From an uncultured Pelagibacteraceae bacterium (GTDB taxonomy: Bacteria; Pseudomonadota; Alphaproteobacteria; Pelagibacterales; Pelagibacteraceae): a DNA stretch of 64,000 bases. The translations under genes and the position numbers were made by a program. Positions 22,513-32,332 of the stretch are shown here, piece by piece. The notes below the pieces were generated by a model. It had not been told where the DNA came from. It made no database searches and saw nothing but the letters and a program-made list of their open reading frames with translations. Position 1 is the stretch's first letter. Every line of letters begins with the position of its first letter. The stretch lies in assembly GCA_902613545.1 (NCBI GenBank), contig CACMHW010000001.1:1-64000 (forward strand), given 5' to 3'.

Positions 22513-23703
22513 ATGGGCGAAATAAATTTCTTTCCTGACGATTTAGAAATCAAAGATCAAAAGATAATTCTTAGATTAGATTTAAATGTTCCAATTAAAG
22601 ATAAAGTTATTAAAGATGATACAAGAATAACTTTATGTTTACCTTTTATAAATAAACTAATTGAAAAAAAGGCAAAAATTATAATTATTAGTCATTTAGG
22701 TCGACCAAAAGGAATTAATGTCCCTGACCTGTCTTTAATACCCATCTACAAATATCTCAAAGATGCGCTTAAAACTAATGTTTATTTTTTTAGAGGAACT
22801 TTTGATGGTGAAACTAAAGAAAAATTTTCTCACCTAAAAGGGGGTGAGGTAATATTAATTGAGAATATAAGATTTTTTAAAGAAGAAACCGAAGATGGCC
22901 AAGATTTTTCAAAAAAGTTAGGTGAACTTGGTGACATTTATATTAATGATGCATTTTCATGCTCCCATAGGAAACAAGCTTCTGTGCATGGTATAACCAA
23001 ATTCGTAAAAAAAAGTTATGCTGGTCCATTATTAAAAAAAGAAATAAAGGCAATAAATCTTGTTATAAAAAATAAAAAAGATCCGGTCACTTGCATTATC
23101 GGAGGATCAAAAATTTCTACAAAGATTAATGTTATTACTAATCTTTTAAAAAAAGTAAACAATATAGTAATTGTTGGGGCAATGGCTAATAATTTCTTCG
23201 TTCATAAGAATTTAAAAGTTGGTAAATCTTTAATTGAAAAAAATACAAAAGAGATAATTGCAAATATTTATAAAAAAGCAGAGGAACATAATTGTAAAAT
23301 ATTAATTCCTGAAGACTGCATGGTAGGAACAGACTTTGAAGGAACTGGTAAAAATAAAAATCTTGATGAAATTCAAGAAAATGAAATAATTTTAGATATT
23401 GGCTTCAATACAATCAAAAAAATTAAAAAAAAGATTGATGAGTCAAATACTGTTCTGTGGAATGGACCAGCCGGGTATTTTGAAAATAAGAATTTCTTAA
23501 AAGGCACTTTATCGATTGCAGAAAATATCTCTAAAAATACAATTGAAAAATCTCTAATATCTATTCTTGGAGGTGGAGACACTCTTGCAGCAATAAATAA
23601 AAGTGATGATAAACTTACTTTCTCTCACTTATCAACAGCAGGAGGAGCGTTTTTAGAGTACTTAGAAGGAAAAGACTTGCCTGGTATAAGTGTTTTAAAA
23701 TAA
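22513..23703 (+). CDS. pgk: Phosphoglycerate kinase
   Basis: LRLDLNVPIKD; SHLGRPKG; WNGPAGYFE; STAGGAFLEYLEGKDLPGI. Confidence 0.97.
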   Translation: MGEINFFPDDLEIKDQKIILRLDLNVPIKDKVIKDDTRITLCLPFINKLIEKKAKIIIISHLGRPKGINVPDLSLIPIYKYLKDALKTNVYFFRGTFDGETKEKFSHLKGGEVILIENIRFFKEETEDGQDFSKKLGELGDIYINDAFSCSHRKQASVHGITKFVKKSYAGPLLKKEIKAINLVIKNKKDPVTCIIGGSKISTKINVITNLLKKVNNIVIVGAMANNFFVHKNLKVGKSLIEKNTKEIIANIYKKAEEHNCKILIPEDCMVGTDFEGTGKNKNLDEIQENEIILDIGFNTIKKIKKKIDESNTVLWNGPAGYFENKNFLKGTLSIAENISKNTIEKSLISILGGGDTLAAINKSDDKLTFSHLSTAGGAFLEYLEGKDLPGISVLK

Positions 23704-23712
23704 ATAATCGCT

Positions 23713-24729
23713 ATGACATTAAATGAAATAGCTAAAAAAATGTGTGCTAAAGGAAAAGGTATTCTTGCAGCAGATGAAAGCACTGGAACAATAGCTAAAA
23801 GATTTAAAAGTATAAATGTTGAAAACATTGAAAAAAATAGACTAAATTTTAGACAAACTCTTTTTAATTCAAGTGCTATGAAAGATTTTATTGGGGGAGT
23901 AATTTTGTTTGATGAAACAATAAGACAAAAAACTACCTTGGGTCCATCAATTCCAGAATTAATATCTAAACATGGAGCTGTACCAGGAATTAAAGTTGAT
24001 AAAGGTGCAAAACCTCTTGCTGGATCAAGTGATGAAACTGTAACAGAGGGTTTAGATGGTTTACGTGAAAGATTAATGGAGTATTATGATTTAGGTGCGA
24101 GATTTACGAAATGGAGAGCTGTCTATAAAATTTCAGATAAATTTCCATCTGCCCAATCTATTAAGTCTAACGCCCACGCATTAGCAAGATACGCTGCTTT
24201 AGTTCAAGAAGCTAAAATGGTACCGATAATCGAACCAGAAGTTTTGATGGATGGTTCACATAACATTGATAAATGTTATCAAGTTACAACGAATGTACTC
24301 AATGAGTGTTATAACGAACTAGAAATACATAAAGTTGATTTGAAAGGAACTGTTCTTAAGCCTAATATGGTTATACCTGGGTCGGAGTGCAAAGATAAAT
24401 CTAATGCAGAAGAAATTGCAAAAAAAACTTTAGACTGTTTAAAGAAAAATGTTCCAAGTGATGTTCCTGGAATAGCCTTTTTATCAGGCGGTCAGTCTGA
24501 AATTGAGTCTAGTAAAAATCTTAATGAAATAAACAAAATAAATGATAGTAATTTTTTAATTACTTTCTCTTATGGAAGAGGGTTGCAAGCAAGTGCATTA
24601 AAGGAATTTGGAAAAAATCAAGAAAATACAGAAAATATTCAAAAAGCCTTTAACCATAGAGCTAAAATGAATGGTCTGTCATCTAAAGGGGAGTGGTCTG
24701 AAGAATTAGAGAAAGAATTTGCGGCCTAA
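23713..24729 (+). CDS. Class I fructose-bisphosphate aldolase
   Basis: GKGILAADESTGTIAKRF; VPIIEPEVLMDGSH; FSYGRGLQASALKEF. Confidence 0.95.
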   Translation: MTLNEIAKKMCAKGKGILAADESTGTIAKRFKSINVENIEKNRLNFRQTLFNSSAMKDFIGGVILFDETIRQKTTLGPSIPELISKHGAVPGIKVDKGAKPLAGSSDETVTEGLDGLRERLMEYYDLGARFTKWRAVYKISDKFPSAQSIKSNAHALARYAALVQEAKMVPIIEPEVLMDGSHNIDKCYQVTTNVLNECYNELEIHKVDLKGTVLKPNMVIPGSECKDKSNAEEIAKKTLDCLKKNVPSDVPGIAFLSGGQSEIESSKNLNEINKINDSNFLITFSYGRGLQASALKEFGKNQENTENIQKAFNHRAKMNGLSSKGEWSEELEKEFAA

Positions 24730-24734
24730 AACAT

Positions 24735-25337
24735 TTGAAGAAATTAGTATACTTAATTTCACCTAATAAAATTGATCAGAATTTTTTCACTAGTTTAGAC
24801 AAAGTATTGTCATTTAAGAATGTGAAGTTTTTTCAATTAAGATTAAAAAATTTGAGCCGAAAAAAACTTCTTAATTTCTCTAAAAGAATTATAAAAATTA
24901 CTACTAAGCATAAAGTTAAGTTTATCATTAATGATAATTTTATTTTAGCATCGAAAATAAACGCTGATGGATGTCATATGGGTCAACATGATGGATCGTT
25001 TTTAAAAGCAAGAAAAAAACTCAAAAATAAAATATTTGGTGTCACATGTCATAACTCAAAAAAACTTGCAGTTAAAGCAATTAAAAATAATGCAAGTTAT
25101 ATTGCTTTTGGATCTTTTTTTAAATCCAAACTTAAGCAAAATACAATAAAGGCCAATCTAAATATTTTGAGATGGGCAAAAAAGAACATAAAAAAACCTA
25201 TTGTGGCAATAGGTGGAATAAATAATAAAAATTACAAAAAATTAATAAAAGCAGGAGCAAAATATATTGCAATATCAAGTTTTATTTGGGATAACCCCAA
25301 ATTAAAGCCAGAACTTGCGATTAGAAAATTTAAATGA
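24735..25337 (+). CDS. thiE: Thiamine-phosphate synthase-like protein (TTG start)
   Basis: FFQLRLK; IINDNFILASKINADGCHMGQHD; GVTCH; YIAFGSFF; PIVAIGGI. Confidence 0.8.
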   Translation: MKKLVYLISPNKIDQNFFTSLDKVLSFKNVKFFQLRLKNLSRKKLLNFSKRIIKITTKHKVKFIINDNFILASKINADGCHMGQHDGSFLKARKKLKNKIFGVTCHNSKKLAVKAIKNNASYIAFGSFFKSKLKQNTIKANLNILRWAKKNIKKPIVAIGGINNKNYKKLIKAGAKYIAISSFIWDNPKLKPELAIRKFK

Positions 25338-25897
25338 AAATAACTGCTATTGAAATAAAACCTGGAATGATAATTGAACATAAAAATGATTATTGGAATG
25401 TTCTTAAAACTCAACATGTTAAACCTGGGAAAGGTGGGGCTTTTAATCAGGTAGAATTAAAAAGTGTTATCAAAGGTACAAAGCTGAATGAAAGGTTTAG
25501 ATCAAGCGAAACAATAGAAAAAGCTGAAGTTGATGAAAGAAAATTTAACTTTTTGTACTTAGATGGAGATAGTTGCCATTTTATGGATAACAATACTTAT
25601 GAGCAAGTAGAAATATCGAAGTCTATAGCTGGAGAACAGTATAAACTATTAAAAGAAAATTTAGAAGTTACAATTTCTTTTATGGAAGATAAGCCGATAT
25701 CAATTGAGTTACCAAACAACATTGAATGCACAATTGAAACAACAGATGCTGCTATTAAAAATCAAACAGCTTCATCATCTTATAAACCTGCTCTGCTTGA
25801 TTGTGGTATTAAAATTAATGTCCCTCCATTTATAGAAAGTGGAGAAAAAATAATTATTGATACTCGAACACTTGAATATGTAAAAAGAGTAAATTAA
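25334..25897 (+). CDS. efp: Translation elongation factor P
   Basis: TAIEIKPGMII; HVKPGKGGAFNQVELKSVIKGTKLNERFRS. Confidence 0.97.
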   Translation: MKITAIEIKPGMIIEHKNDYWNVLKTQHVKPGKGGAFNQVELKSVIKGTKLNERFRSSETIEKAEVDERKFNFLYLDGDSCHFMDNNTYEQVEISKSIAGEQYKLLKENLEVTISFMEDKPISIELPNNIECTIETTDAAIKNQTASSSYKPALLDCGIKINVPPFIESGEKIIIDTRTLEYVKRVN

Positions 25898-26697
25898 TGA
25901 GATTAAATTCTCCTCAAATTAATTTAATAACAAGGGCATGTATGAAGGCTTCAAGATCGCTTATAAGAGATTTTGGAGAAATAGAAAATTTACAAGTTTC
26001 AACTAAAGGTCCTGGAGATTTCGTAACATCAGCAGATAAAAGAACTGAAAAAATTATAATAGACGAATTACAAAAGGCTCACCCAGATTACGGGATAGTA
26101 ACTGAAGAAACGGGAATAATAAATAAATCTAATTTAGATAATAGATGGATAATTGATCCAATAGATGGAACAATGAACTTTTTAAATGGCATACCTCAAT
26201 TTGCAATATCAATAGCTTATGAGGAAAATAGTGAAATTAAATGTGGTGTTATATTTAACCCAATTATGAATGAAATGTTTTGTGCTGAAAAAGGTAATGG
26301 ATCTTACCTCAATAATTCAAGAATAAGAGTTTCCAATAAAAAGAAAATCAATGATGCTCTTATAGTAACTGGCGGCCCTAAAGGAGCTAGCAAAATTAAA
26401 GATAAAATTTTTTCTGAATATATTAATGTCTCAAAAAATGTTTCTAATGTAAGAAAGTTTGGAAGCGCTGCCTTGGACATTGCTTATGTGGCTTGTGGTA
26501 GATTTGATGGTTATTGGCAAAGAGAACTAAACTATTGGGATATTGCAGCTGGAATTATTATTTTAAAAGAAGCTGGAGGATTTATTGATTTTTTTGAGGA
26601 AGATGCCAACGTACCTTTAAAAAAGAATATTTTAGCATCAAATTCCAATATTCATGAAGAATTGAGAGGTCTTATAATTAAAAAAGATATTGAGTAA
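25897..26697 (+). CDS. suhB: Inositol monophosphatase family protein (SuhB-like)
   Basis: GDFVTSADKRTE; EETG; WIIDPIDGTMNFLNGIPQFAISIA; WDIAAGIIILKEAGG. Confidence 0.93.
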   Translation: MRLNSPQINLITRACMKASRSLIRDFGEIENLQVSTKGPGDFVTSADKRTEKIIIDELQKAHPDYGIVTEETGIINKSNLDNRWIIDPIDGTMNFLNGIPQFAISIAYEENSEIKCGVIFNPIMNEMFCAEKGNGSYLNNSRIRVSNKKKINDALIVTGGPKGASKIKDKIFSEYINVSKNVSNVRKFGSAALDIAYVACGRFDGYWQRELNYWDIAAGIIILKEAGGFIDFFEEDANVPLKKNILASNSNIHEELRGLIIKKDIE

Positions 26698-26725
26698 AAA
26701 CAATTATTAATATAGATATTTGCAA

Positions 26726-26950
26726 ATGAAAAAAAACTTGCATCCAAAATATCACAAAATTAAAGTTGTCATGACTGATGGATCTGAATTTGAAACAAGG
26801 TCTACTTGGGGAAAAGAAAATGATACTCTGAAGTTAGACATTGATCCAAAATCTCACTTCGCTTGGACTGGAGGTGCTCAAAAAATTTTGGATAAAGGAA
26901 GAGTGAGTAAATATAATAAAAAATTTAGTAATCTTCGGAACAAAAAATAA
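26726..26950 (+). CDS. rpmE: 50S ribosomal protein L31
   Basis: [31 protein letters not shown]...[24 protein letters not shown]; second Met used as start. Confidence 0.93.
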   Translation: MKKNLHPKYHKIKVVMTDGSEFETRSTWGKENDTLKLDIDPKSHFAWTGGAQKILDKGRVSKYNKKFSNLRNKK

Positions 26951-26953
26951 TTT

Positions 26954-27538
26954 ATGCCTGAAACACCATTTATGCCGAAAGCAACTGCTGTTTGGCTAGT
27001 TGAAAACACAACACTTACTTTTAAGCAAATCGCTGAATTCTGCAACTTACATGAGTTAGAAATAAAAGGTATAGCTGATGGAGATGTTGCGAAAGGCATT
27101 AAAGCTTACAATCCAATATTAGCAGGTCAACTTTCTAGAGAAGAAATAGAAATTTGCTCAAAAGATCCAAATAAAAAATTAAGTTTACTTAAAAAATTAG
27201 ATGAAGTCGAAGTTAAAGAGAGAAAAAAACCAAAATATACTCCATTATCAAAAAGACAAGATAGACCAGACGCAATATTATGGTTATGTAAAAATGCCTC
27301 GGAACTTACTGACGGTCAAATCTCAAAACTAGTTGGCAGTACTAAAGGTACGGTATCTTTGATCAGAAAAAGAAGTTATTGGAATTTTTCTAATTTAAAA
27401 CCTAGAGACCCCGTAATTCTTGCTTTATGCACGCAAGAGGCTTTTCAAAAAAGTTTGGATAAAGCGAAAAGAAGAGTTGAAAGAGAGCGAAAAGCTAAAA
27501 TTAGAGAGGAAAAAAAGGCTCAAGCAGCTTCAGCCTAG
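26954..27538 (+). CDS. DUF1013 / TrcR-like cell cycle regulator
   Basis: FMPKATAVWLVENTTLTFKQIAEFCNLHELEIKGIADGDVAKGIKAYNPILAGQLSREEI. Confidence 0.85.
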   Translation: MPETPFMPKATAVWLVENTTLTFKQIAEFCNLHELEIKGIADGDVAKGIKAYNPILAGQLSREEIEICSKDPNKKLSLLKKLDEVEVKERKKPKYTPLSKRQDRPDAILWLCKNASELTDGQISKLVGSTKGTVSLIRKRSYWNFSNLKPRDPVILALCTQEAFQKSLDKAKRRVERERKAKIREEKKAQAASA

Positions 27539-27589
27539 ACAAACTAGGCGTCTAATGATAACAACCATAAAAATTAACCGGAGGTTTTT

Positions 27590-27784
27590 ATTAAAATAGA
27601 CGTAAAAGATAATAACGTAGAACAAGCTATTAGAGTGCTAAAAAGAAAACTTCAAAAAGAGGGTTTCTTCAAAGTTATGAAAATGAAAAGCACTTATGAA
27701 AAGCCATCTGAACGAAAAAAAAGAGTTCAAACTGAAAATCTTAAAAGAATTAAAAAGCTCCAAAAACTAAGAAATAGATATTAA
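27590..27784 (+). CDS. rpsU: 30S ribosomal protein S21, apparent ATT start (not in supplied ORF track)
   Basis: Translation (I/M)KIDVKDNNVEQAIRVLKRKLQKEGFFKVMKMKSTYEKPSERKKRVQTENLKRIKKLQKLRNRY*; GGAGG SD 5 nt upstream of ATT. Confidence 0.9.
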   Translation: MKIDVKDNNVEQAIRVLKRKLQKEGFFKVMKMKSTYEKPSERKKRVQTENLKRIKKLQKLRNRY

Positions 27785-27810
27785 CTTGAATTAAAATGAA
27801 GGGATTAGAA

Positions 27811-28014
27811 ATGCCATCAGGTAAAGTAAAGTGGTTTAACGCCAAAAAAGGCTATGGGTTTATAACAGATGATGAAACTAAAAAAGATATTTTTCTACAT
27901 GTATCAGCACTTGAAGAGTCAAAACTTAGAGTGCTTAAAGAAGAGCAAACAATTGTTTACGATATAAAAGAAGAAAAAGATAAACTCCAAGCAATTAATA
28001 TTAAAAAGAAATAA
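27811..28014 (+). CDS. Cold shock domain protein
   Basis: MPSGKVKWFNAKKGYGFITDDETKKDIFLHVSALE. Confidence 0.95.
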   Translation: MPSGKVKWFNAKKGYGFITDDETKKDIFLHVSALEESKLRVLKEEQTIVYDIKEEKDKLQAINIKKK

Positions 28015-28019
28015 TTTAA

Positions 28020-28096
<77 letters not shown>

Positions 28097-28097
28097 A

Positions 28098-29924
28098 ATG
28101 ACAAACGAAATTAGAAATATCACAATCATTGCTCATGTCGATCACGGTAAAACAACATTAATTGACAGTTTAATGAAGCAAAGTGGATCGTTTAGAGAAA
28201 ATGAAAATGTTGAAGAACGAATAATGGATTCTGGAGAGTTAGAAAAGGAACGTGGTATAACAATTCTGGCTAAACCAACTTCGATAAATTGGAAAAATTC
28301 AAGAATTAATATTATCGATACACCAGGTCATAGAGATTTTGCTGCTGAAGTAGAGAGAGTATTGCATATGGCTGATGGGGCATTATTATTAATAGACTCT
28401 GCTGAGGGTGTTATGCCTCAAACAAAGTTTGTTCTCTCAAAAGCTTTAAAACAAGGTTTAAAGCCAATAGTAATTATAAATAAATTAGATAAAGCTGATC
28501 AAAGAGCTAATGAAGTCTTAGACGAAACATTTGATCTTTTTGTTAATTTAGATGCTAATGAAGAGCAGTTAGATTTTCCAGTTTTGTACGCAAGTGGTAG
28601 GTCTGGATGGGCAACAAAAGATATAGATGGGCCAAGAGAAAATTTAAAGCCTCTTTTAGATTTAATTCTAAAGCACGTAAAACCAACTGTTACAGAAAAA
28701 ACTAAACCTTTCGCAATGCTATCTACTTTATTATATGCAGACAGTTTTTTAGGAAGAAGTTTAGTAGGAAGAATAGCTCAAGGCACAGCAAAAGCTAATC
28801 AACAGATTAAGGCAATAAACTTAGAAGGTAAAAAAGTAGATGAGGGACGATTGACAAAAATTTTCAGATATGAAGGAACTAAGAAAGTTCCAATTGAAGT
28901 AGGAGAAGCAGGAGATATTGTCATTATAGCCGGACTAGAAAAAGCTAACGTCGCGGATACGATTTGTGATCTGAAATTGAATGAGCCAATAAGTGCTACT
29001 CCTATAGATCCTCCGACTATGTCAATTACAATTACAGTTAATAGTTCTCCATTAGCAGGCACTGAAGGGAACAAATTGACAAGCACGCAAATACGTGAAC
29101 GATTAATATTAGAAGCTGAAAATAATGTTGGTATCAATTTTGCAGAAAACGAAAATAAAGACTCTTTTTCAATCAGCGGACGTGGTGAATTAATGTTAGA
29201 AATTCTTTTAACTCAGATGAGACGTGAAGGATTTGAAATGACTGTGAGCCCTCCCAAAGTTTTAATAAAAGAAAATAATGGAAAAAAACAAGAGCCTATG
29301 GAAGAGATCACAATGGATCTAGATGAGGAATACTCCTCAAGAATCATTGACTCAATGAATAAAAGAAAAGGTAAATTAATTGAATTAAAAGATACTGGAA
29401 AAAATAAGAAAAGATTAATTTTTCATGCACCTACAAGAGGTTTAATGGGTTATACAAGTAGATTTTTAACTTTAACTAAAGGAACTGGAGTAATAAATAG
29501 AATCTTTCACTCTTACGGAGACTTCACTGGTGAGATGGAAGGTAGAAGGAATGGTGCTCTGATATCTATGGAAACTGGAAAAGCGGTAGCGTTTGCTATT
29601 TTTAATTTACAAGCAAGAGGTGAAATGCTTGTAACTCACAATGACCCAATTTACGAAGGTATGATTGTTGGTATTTCATCTAAAGCTGGTGATCTTGAGA
29701 TTAATGTTATGAAGGGAAAAAAGTTAACAAATATGAGAACACAAAATACAGATGAAAATATAGTTTTAACTCCGGTAAGAAAAATGGCTATTGCTGAACA
29801 ATTAAGTTTATTAAATACCGATGAAGCTTTAGAAATCACACCACAATCATGTAGACTTAGAAAATTAATTTTAGATCCAAATGAAAGAAAAAGACTATCA
29901 AGGGCAAAAGCCAAGGCTTCTTAA
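28098..29924 (+). CDS. typA: Translational GTPase TypA/BipA
   Basis: IRNITIIAHVDHGKTTLIDSLMKQSG; ERGITILAKPTSI; BipA C-terminal region. Confidence 0.97.
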   Translation: MTNEIRNITIIAHVDHGKTTLIDSLMKQSGSFRENENVEERIMDSGELEKERGITILAKPTSINWKNSRINIIDTPGHRDFAAEVERVLHMADGALLLIDSAEGVMPQTKFVLSKALKQGLKPIVIINKLDKADQRANEVLDETFDLFVNLDANEEQLDFPVLYASGRSGWATKDIDGPRENLKPLLDLILKHVKPTVTEKTKPFAMLSTLLYADSFLGRSLVGRIAQGTAKANQQIKAINLEGKKVDEGRLTKIFRYEGTKKVPIEVGEAGDIVIIAGLEKANVADTICDLKLNEPISATPIDPPTMSITITVNSSPLAGTEGNKLTSTQIRERLILEAENNVGINFAENENKDSFSISGRGELMLEILLTQMRREGFEMTVSPPKVLIKENNGKKQEPMEEITMDLDEEYSSRIIDSMNKRKGKLIELKDTGKNKKRLIFHAPTRGLMGYTSRFLTLTKGTGVINRIFHSYGDFTGEMEGRRNGALISMETGKAVAFAIFNLQARGEMLVTHNDPIYEGMIVGISSKAGDLEINVMKGKKLTNMRTQNTDENIVLTPVRKMAIAEQLSLLNTDEALEITPQSCRLRKLILDPNERKRLSRAKAKAS

Positions 29925-30619
29925 AATCTAAATCTTGATTTTTTACTATCATTTAAAAAACCTTTAACAGTATCAAGTGTCATAGAGTTAAAGCTTTTTC
30001 CAAATCCATTTATTTGATTTATGACTTTAGGTGGCATAGTAATTATATTGCAATTAATTTGTTTGGCTTGGGTGTAATTGTAAGCTTCCCTAGTGCTGGC
30101 CCAAAGAATTTCAATATTTTTGTTCCTTTTAGTTAAAGAAATACTTTTTTTGAATATCGGAAGTGGATCTTTGCCTTTATCTGCCATTCTTCCAGCAAAT
30201 ATGGAGATAATAGATTTAGTTTTTTTACATAATTTTTTATAAATTTTTTTAGTTTGCTCATACGTGTAGACAGCAGTTATATTTAGTTTGACTCCTTTAT
30301 AGCTTAATTCCTCAATTACAGAACCAGTAAACTTTCCTTTTGAGTTAACGACTGGGATTTTTACATAAACATTTTTACCCCAAGAGTTAATTTCATAAGC
30401 TTGTTCAAGCATATCATTTGAATTATCTGCGAATACTTCAAAAGAAATTGGTTTTTTTTTACAAACCTTTAAAATTTTTAAAGAATAGTCTTTATAATTT
30501 TTTGCACCAGCTGACCTCATTAAACTTGGATTAGTTGTAAAGCCATCAACCAAAGTTTTATTATTAAAAAATTTAATGGTTTCATAATCGGCGATATCAC
30601 AGAATATTTTTGTTCTCAT
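29921..30619 (-). CDS. Transaldolase-family protein
   Basis: IFCDIADYETIKFF...VDGFTTNPSLM; VYVKIPVV; NITAVYTYEQ; SIFAGRMAD. Confidence 0.88.
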   Translation of the reverse strand: MRTKIFCDIADYETIKFFNNKTLVDGFTTNPSLMRSAGAKNYKDYSLKILKVCKKKPISFEVFADNSNDMLEQAYEINSWGKNVYVKIPVVNSKGKFTGSVIEELSYKGVKLNITAVYTYEQTKKIYKKLCKKTKSIISIFAGRMADKGKDPLPIFKKSISLTKRNKNIEILWASTREAYNYTQAKQINCNIITMPPKVINQINGFGKSFNSMTLDTVKGFLNDSKKSRFRF

Positions 30620-32022
30620 TAATCTAAATTTTTAACAATATCCTCTGTCATTTTTTTTGCATCTGCAAACAACATTAATGTATTATCTTTATAAAATAAT
30701 TCATTATCTATTCCAGCATACCCAGGTGATAAACTTCGCTTAACAAATAAAACAGATTTACATTTTTCAACATCAAGCACTGGCATTCCAAATATTGGGC
30801 TTTTAGGGTCTGTTTTAGCTACGGGATTTGTTACATCGTTTGCTCCAATTACAAATGCGACATCGGAATTGGCAAAATCATTATTTATATCTTCTAACTC
30901 AAAGACTTCATCATATGGAACATTTGCCTCAGCTAAAAGAACGTTCATGTGTCCAGGCATCCTACCAGCAACAGGGTGTATGGCATACGTAACTTTAATA
31001 TCGTTTTTTTTTAATTTATCTACCATCTCTCTTAAAGCATGTTGAGCTTGCGCTACTGCCATTCCATAACCTGGAACTATGATTACTGATGAAGCATTTT
31101 TCATTAAAAAAGCTGCGTCTTCTGCATTACCACTCTTAACAGGTTTTTGGTCTTTCTTCTGCTTTGTATTATCGGAAGAACTATCTGCTCCAAAACCTCC
31201 AAGTATAACACTTACGAAGGATCTATTCATAGCTTTACACATTATATAAGATAGTATTGCTCCTGAAGATCCTACTAGCGCACCTGTGATAATTAAAGCG
31301 GTATTTTCTAAAGTAAAACCTATTCCTGCTGCAGCCCAACCTGAGTAAGAGTTTAACATTGAAATTACTACTGGCATATCGGCACCACCTATAGGTATAA
31401 TTAATAAAATACCCACTAGAAAAGAAATCATTATTACTGTCCAAAAAATATTTGCTGACTGCGATATGCATAAATAATAAATTAAGACAAAAATTCCGAT
31501 ACCTAGTATTAAATTTAAAAAATGTTGCCCACTAAAAGTTATTGGAGAACCAGACATTATCCCTCTTAATTTTAAGAAAGCTATTATAGATCCAGAAAAA
31601 GTTATTGCTCCTACTGCTGCACCAATAGACATTTCTATTAAACTCGCTAGTTTAATTTTCCCAACAACTCCTAAGTTAAAAGCTTCAGGATTTAGGAAAG
31701 CTGCTATAGCAACAAAAACTGCTGCTAATCCAACTAAACTATGAAAACCTGCAACTAATTCTGGCATTGCGGTCATTGGGATTCTAAAGGCAATAAAAGC
31801 TCCGATTAATCCACCAATTAAAAGAAACATTATTACATAGGTTAATGAAGTAGAAAAATTACCTACTGATAAAAATGTTACTACAATTGCAATTATCATA
31901 CCTGCAATTCCGAAATAATTTCCTTGTCTAGATGTATCCGGAGATGATAATCCTCTTAAGGCAAGAATAAATAGTATTCCAGAAATTAAATAAAAAATTG
32001 CTGATAAATTTGCGGATATCAT
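30619..32022 (-). CDS. pntB: NAD(P) transhydrogenase subunit beta
   Basis: SAIFYLISGILFILALRGLSSPDTSRQGN; VIIVPGYGMAVAQAQHAL; VAFVIGANDVTNPVAK. Confidence 0.97.
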   Translation of the reverse strand: MISANLSAIFYLISGILFILALRGLSSPDTSRQGNYFGIAGMIIAIVVTFLSVGNFSTSLTYVIMFLLIGGLIGAFIAFRIPMTAMPELVAGFHSLVGLAAVFVAIAAFLNPEAFNLGVVGKIKLASLIEMSIGAAVGAITFSGSIIAFLKLRGIMSGSPITFSGQHFLNLILGIGIFVLIYYLCISQSANIFWTVIMISFLVGILLIIPIGGADMPVVISMLNSYSGWAAAGIGFTLENTALIITGALVGSSGAILSYIMCKAMNRSFVSVILGGFGADSSSDNTKQKKDQKPVKSGNAEDAAFLMKNASSVIIVPGYGMAVAQAQHALREMVDKLKKNDIKVTYAIHPVAGRMPGHMNVLLAEANVPYDEVFELEDINNDFANSDVAFVIGANDVTNPVAKTDPKSPIFGMPVLDVEKCKSVLFVKRSLSPGYAGIDNELFYKDNTLMLFADAKKMTEDIVKNLD

Positions 32023-32330
32023 TTCTTTTTATCTTTTTTTTTTTTATACATTTGAAGCATTCTTTGAGTTACCAGAAATCCCCCAAAAATATTTATTGCA
32101 GCCAGCACAATGGCTAAAAATCCAAAAATGCTTGATATACCAAATATGTTCTCAGACGACCCAGCTAGTGCTGCTATTATTGCACCAACAATTATGACAG
32201 ATGAAATAGCGTTTGTAACAGACATTAAAGGTGTATGTAGAGATGGTGTAACACTCCAAACAACATAATAGCCGATAAAAATTGATAAAATAAAAATACT
32301 TAATCTAAATATAAATGGATCTATTTCCAT
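32019..32330 (-). CDS. pntA: NAD(P) transhydrogenase subunit alpha, TM part
   Basis: VVWSVTPSLHTPLMSVTNAISSVIIVGA; GGFLVTQRMLQMYK. Confidence 0.95.
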   Translation of the reverse strand: MEIDPFIFRLSIFILSIFIGYYVVWSVTPSLHTPLMSVTNAISSVIIVGAIIAALAGSSENIFGISSIFGFLAIVLAAINIFGGFLVTQRMLQMYKKKKDKKK

Positions 32331-32332
32331 AA

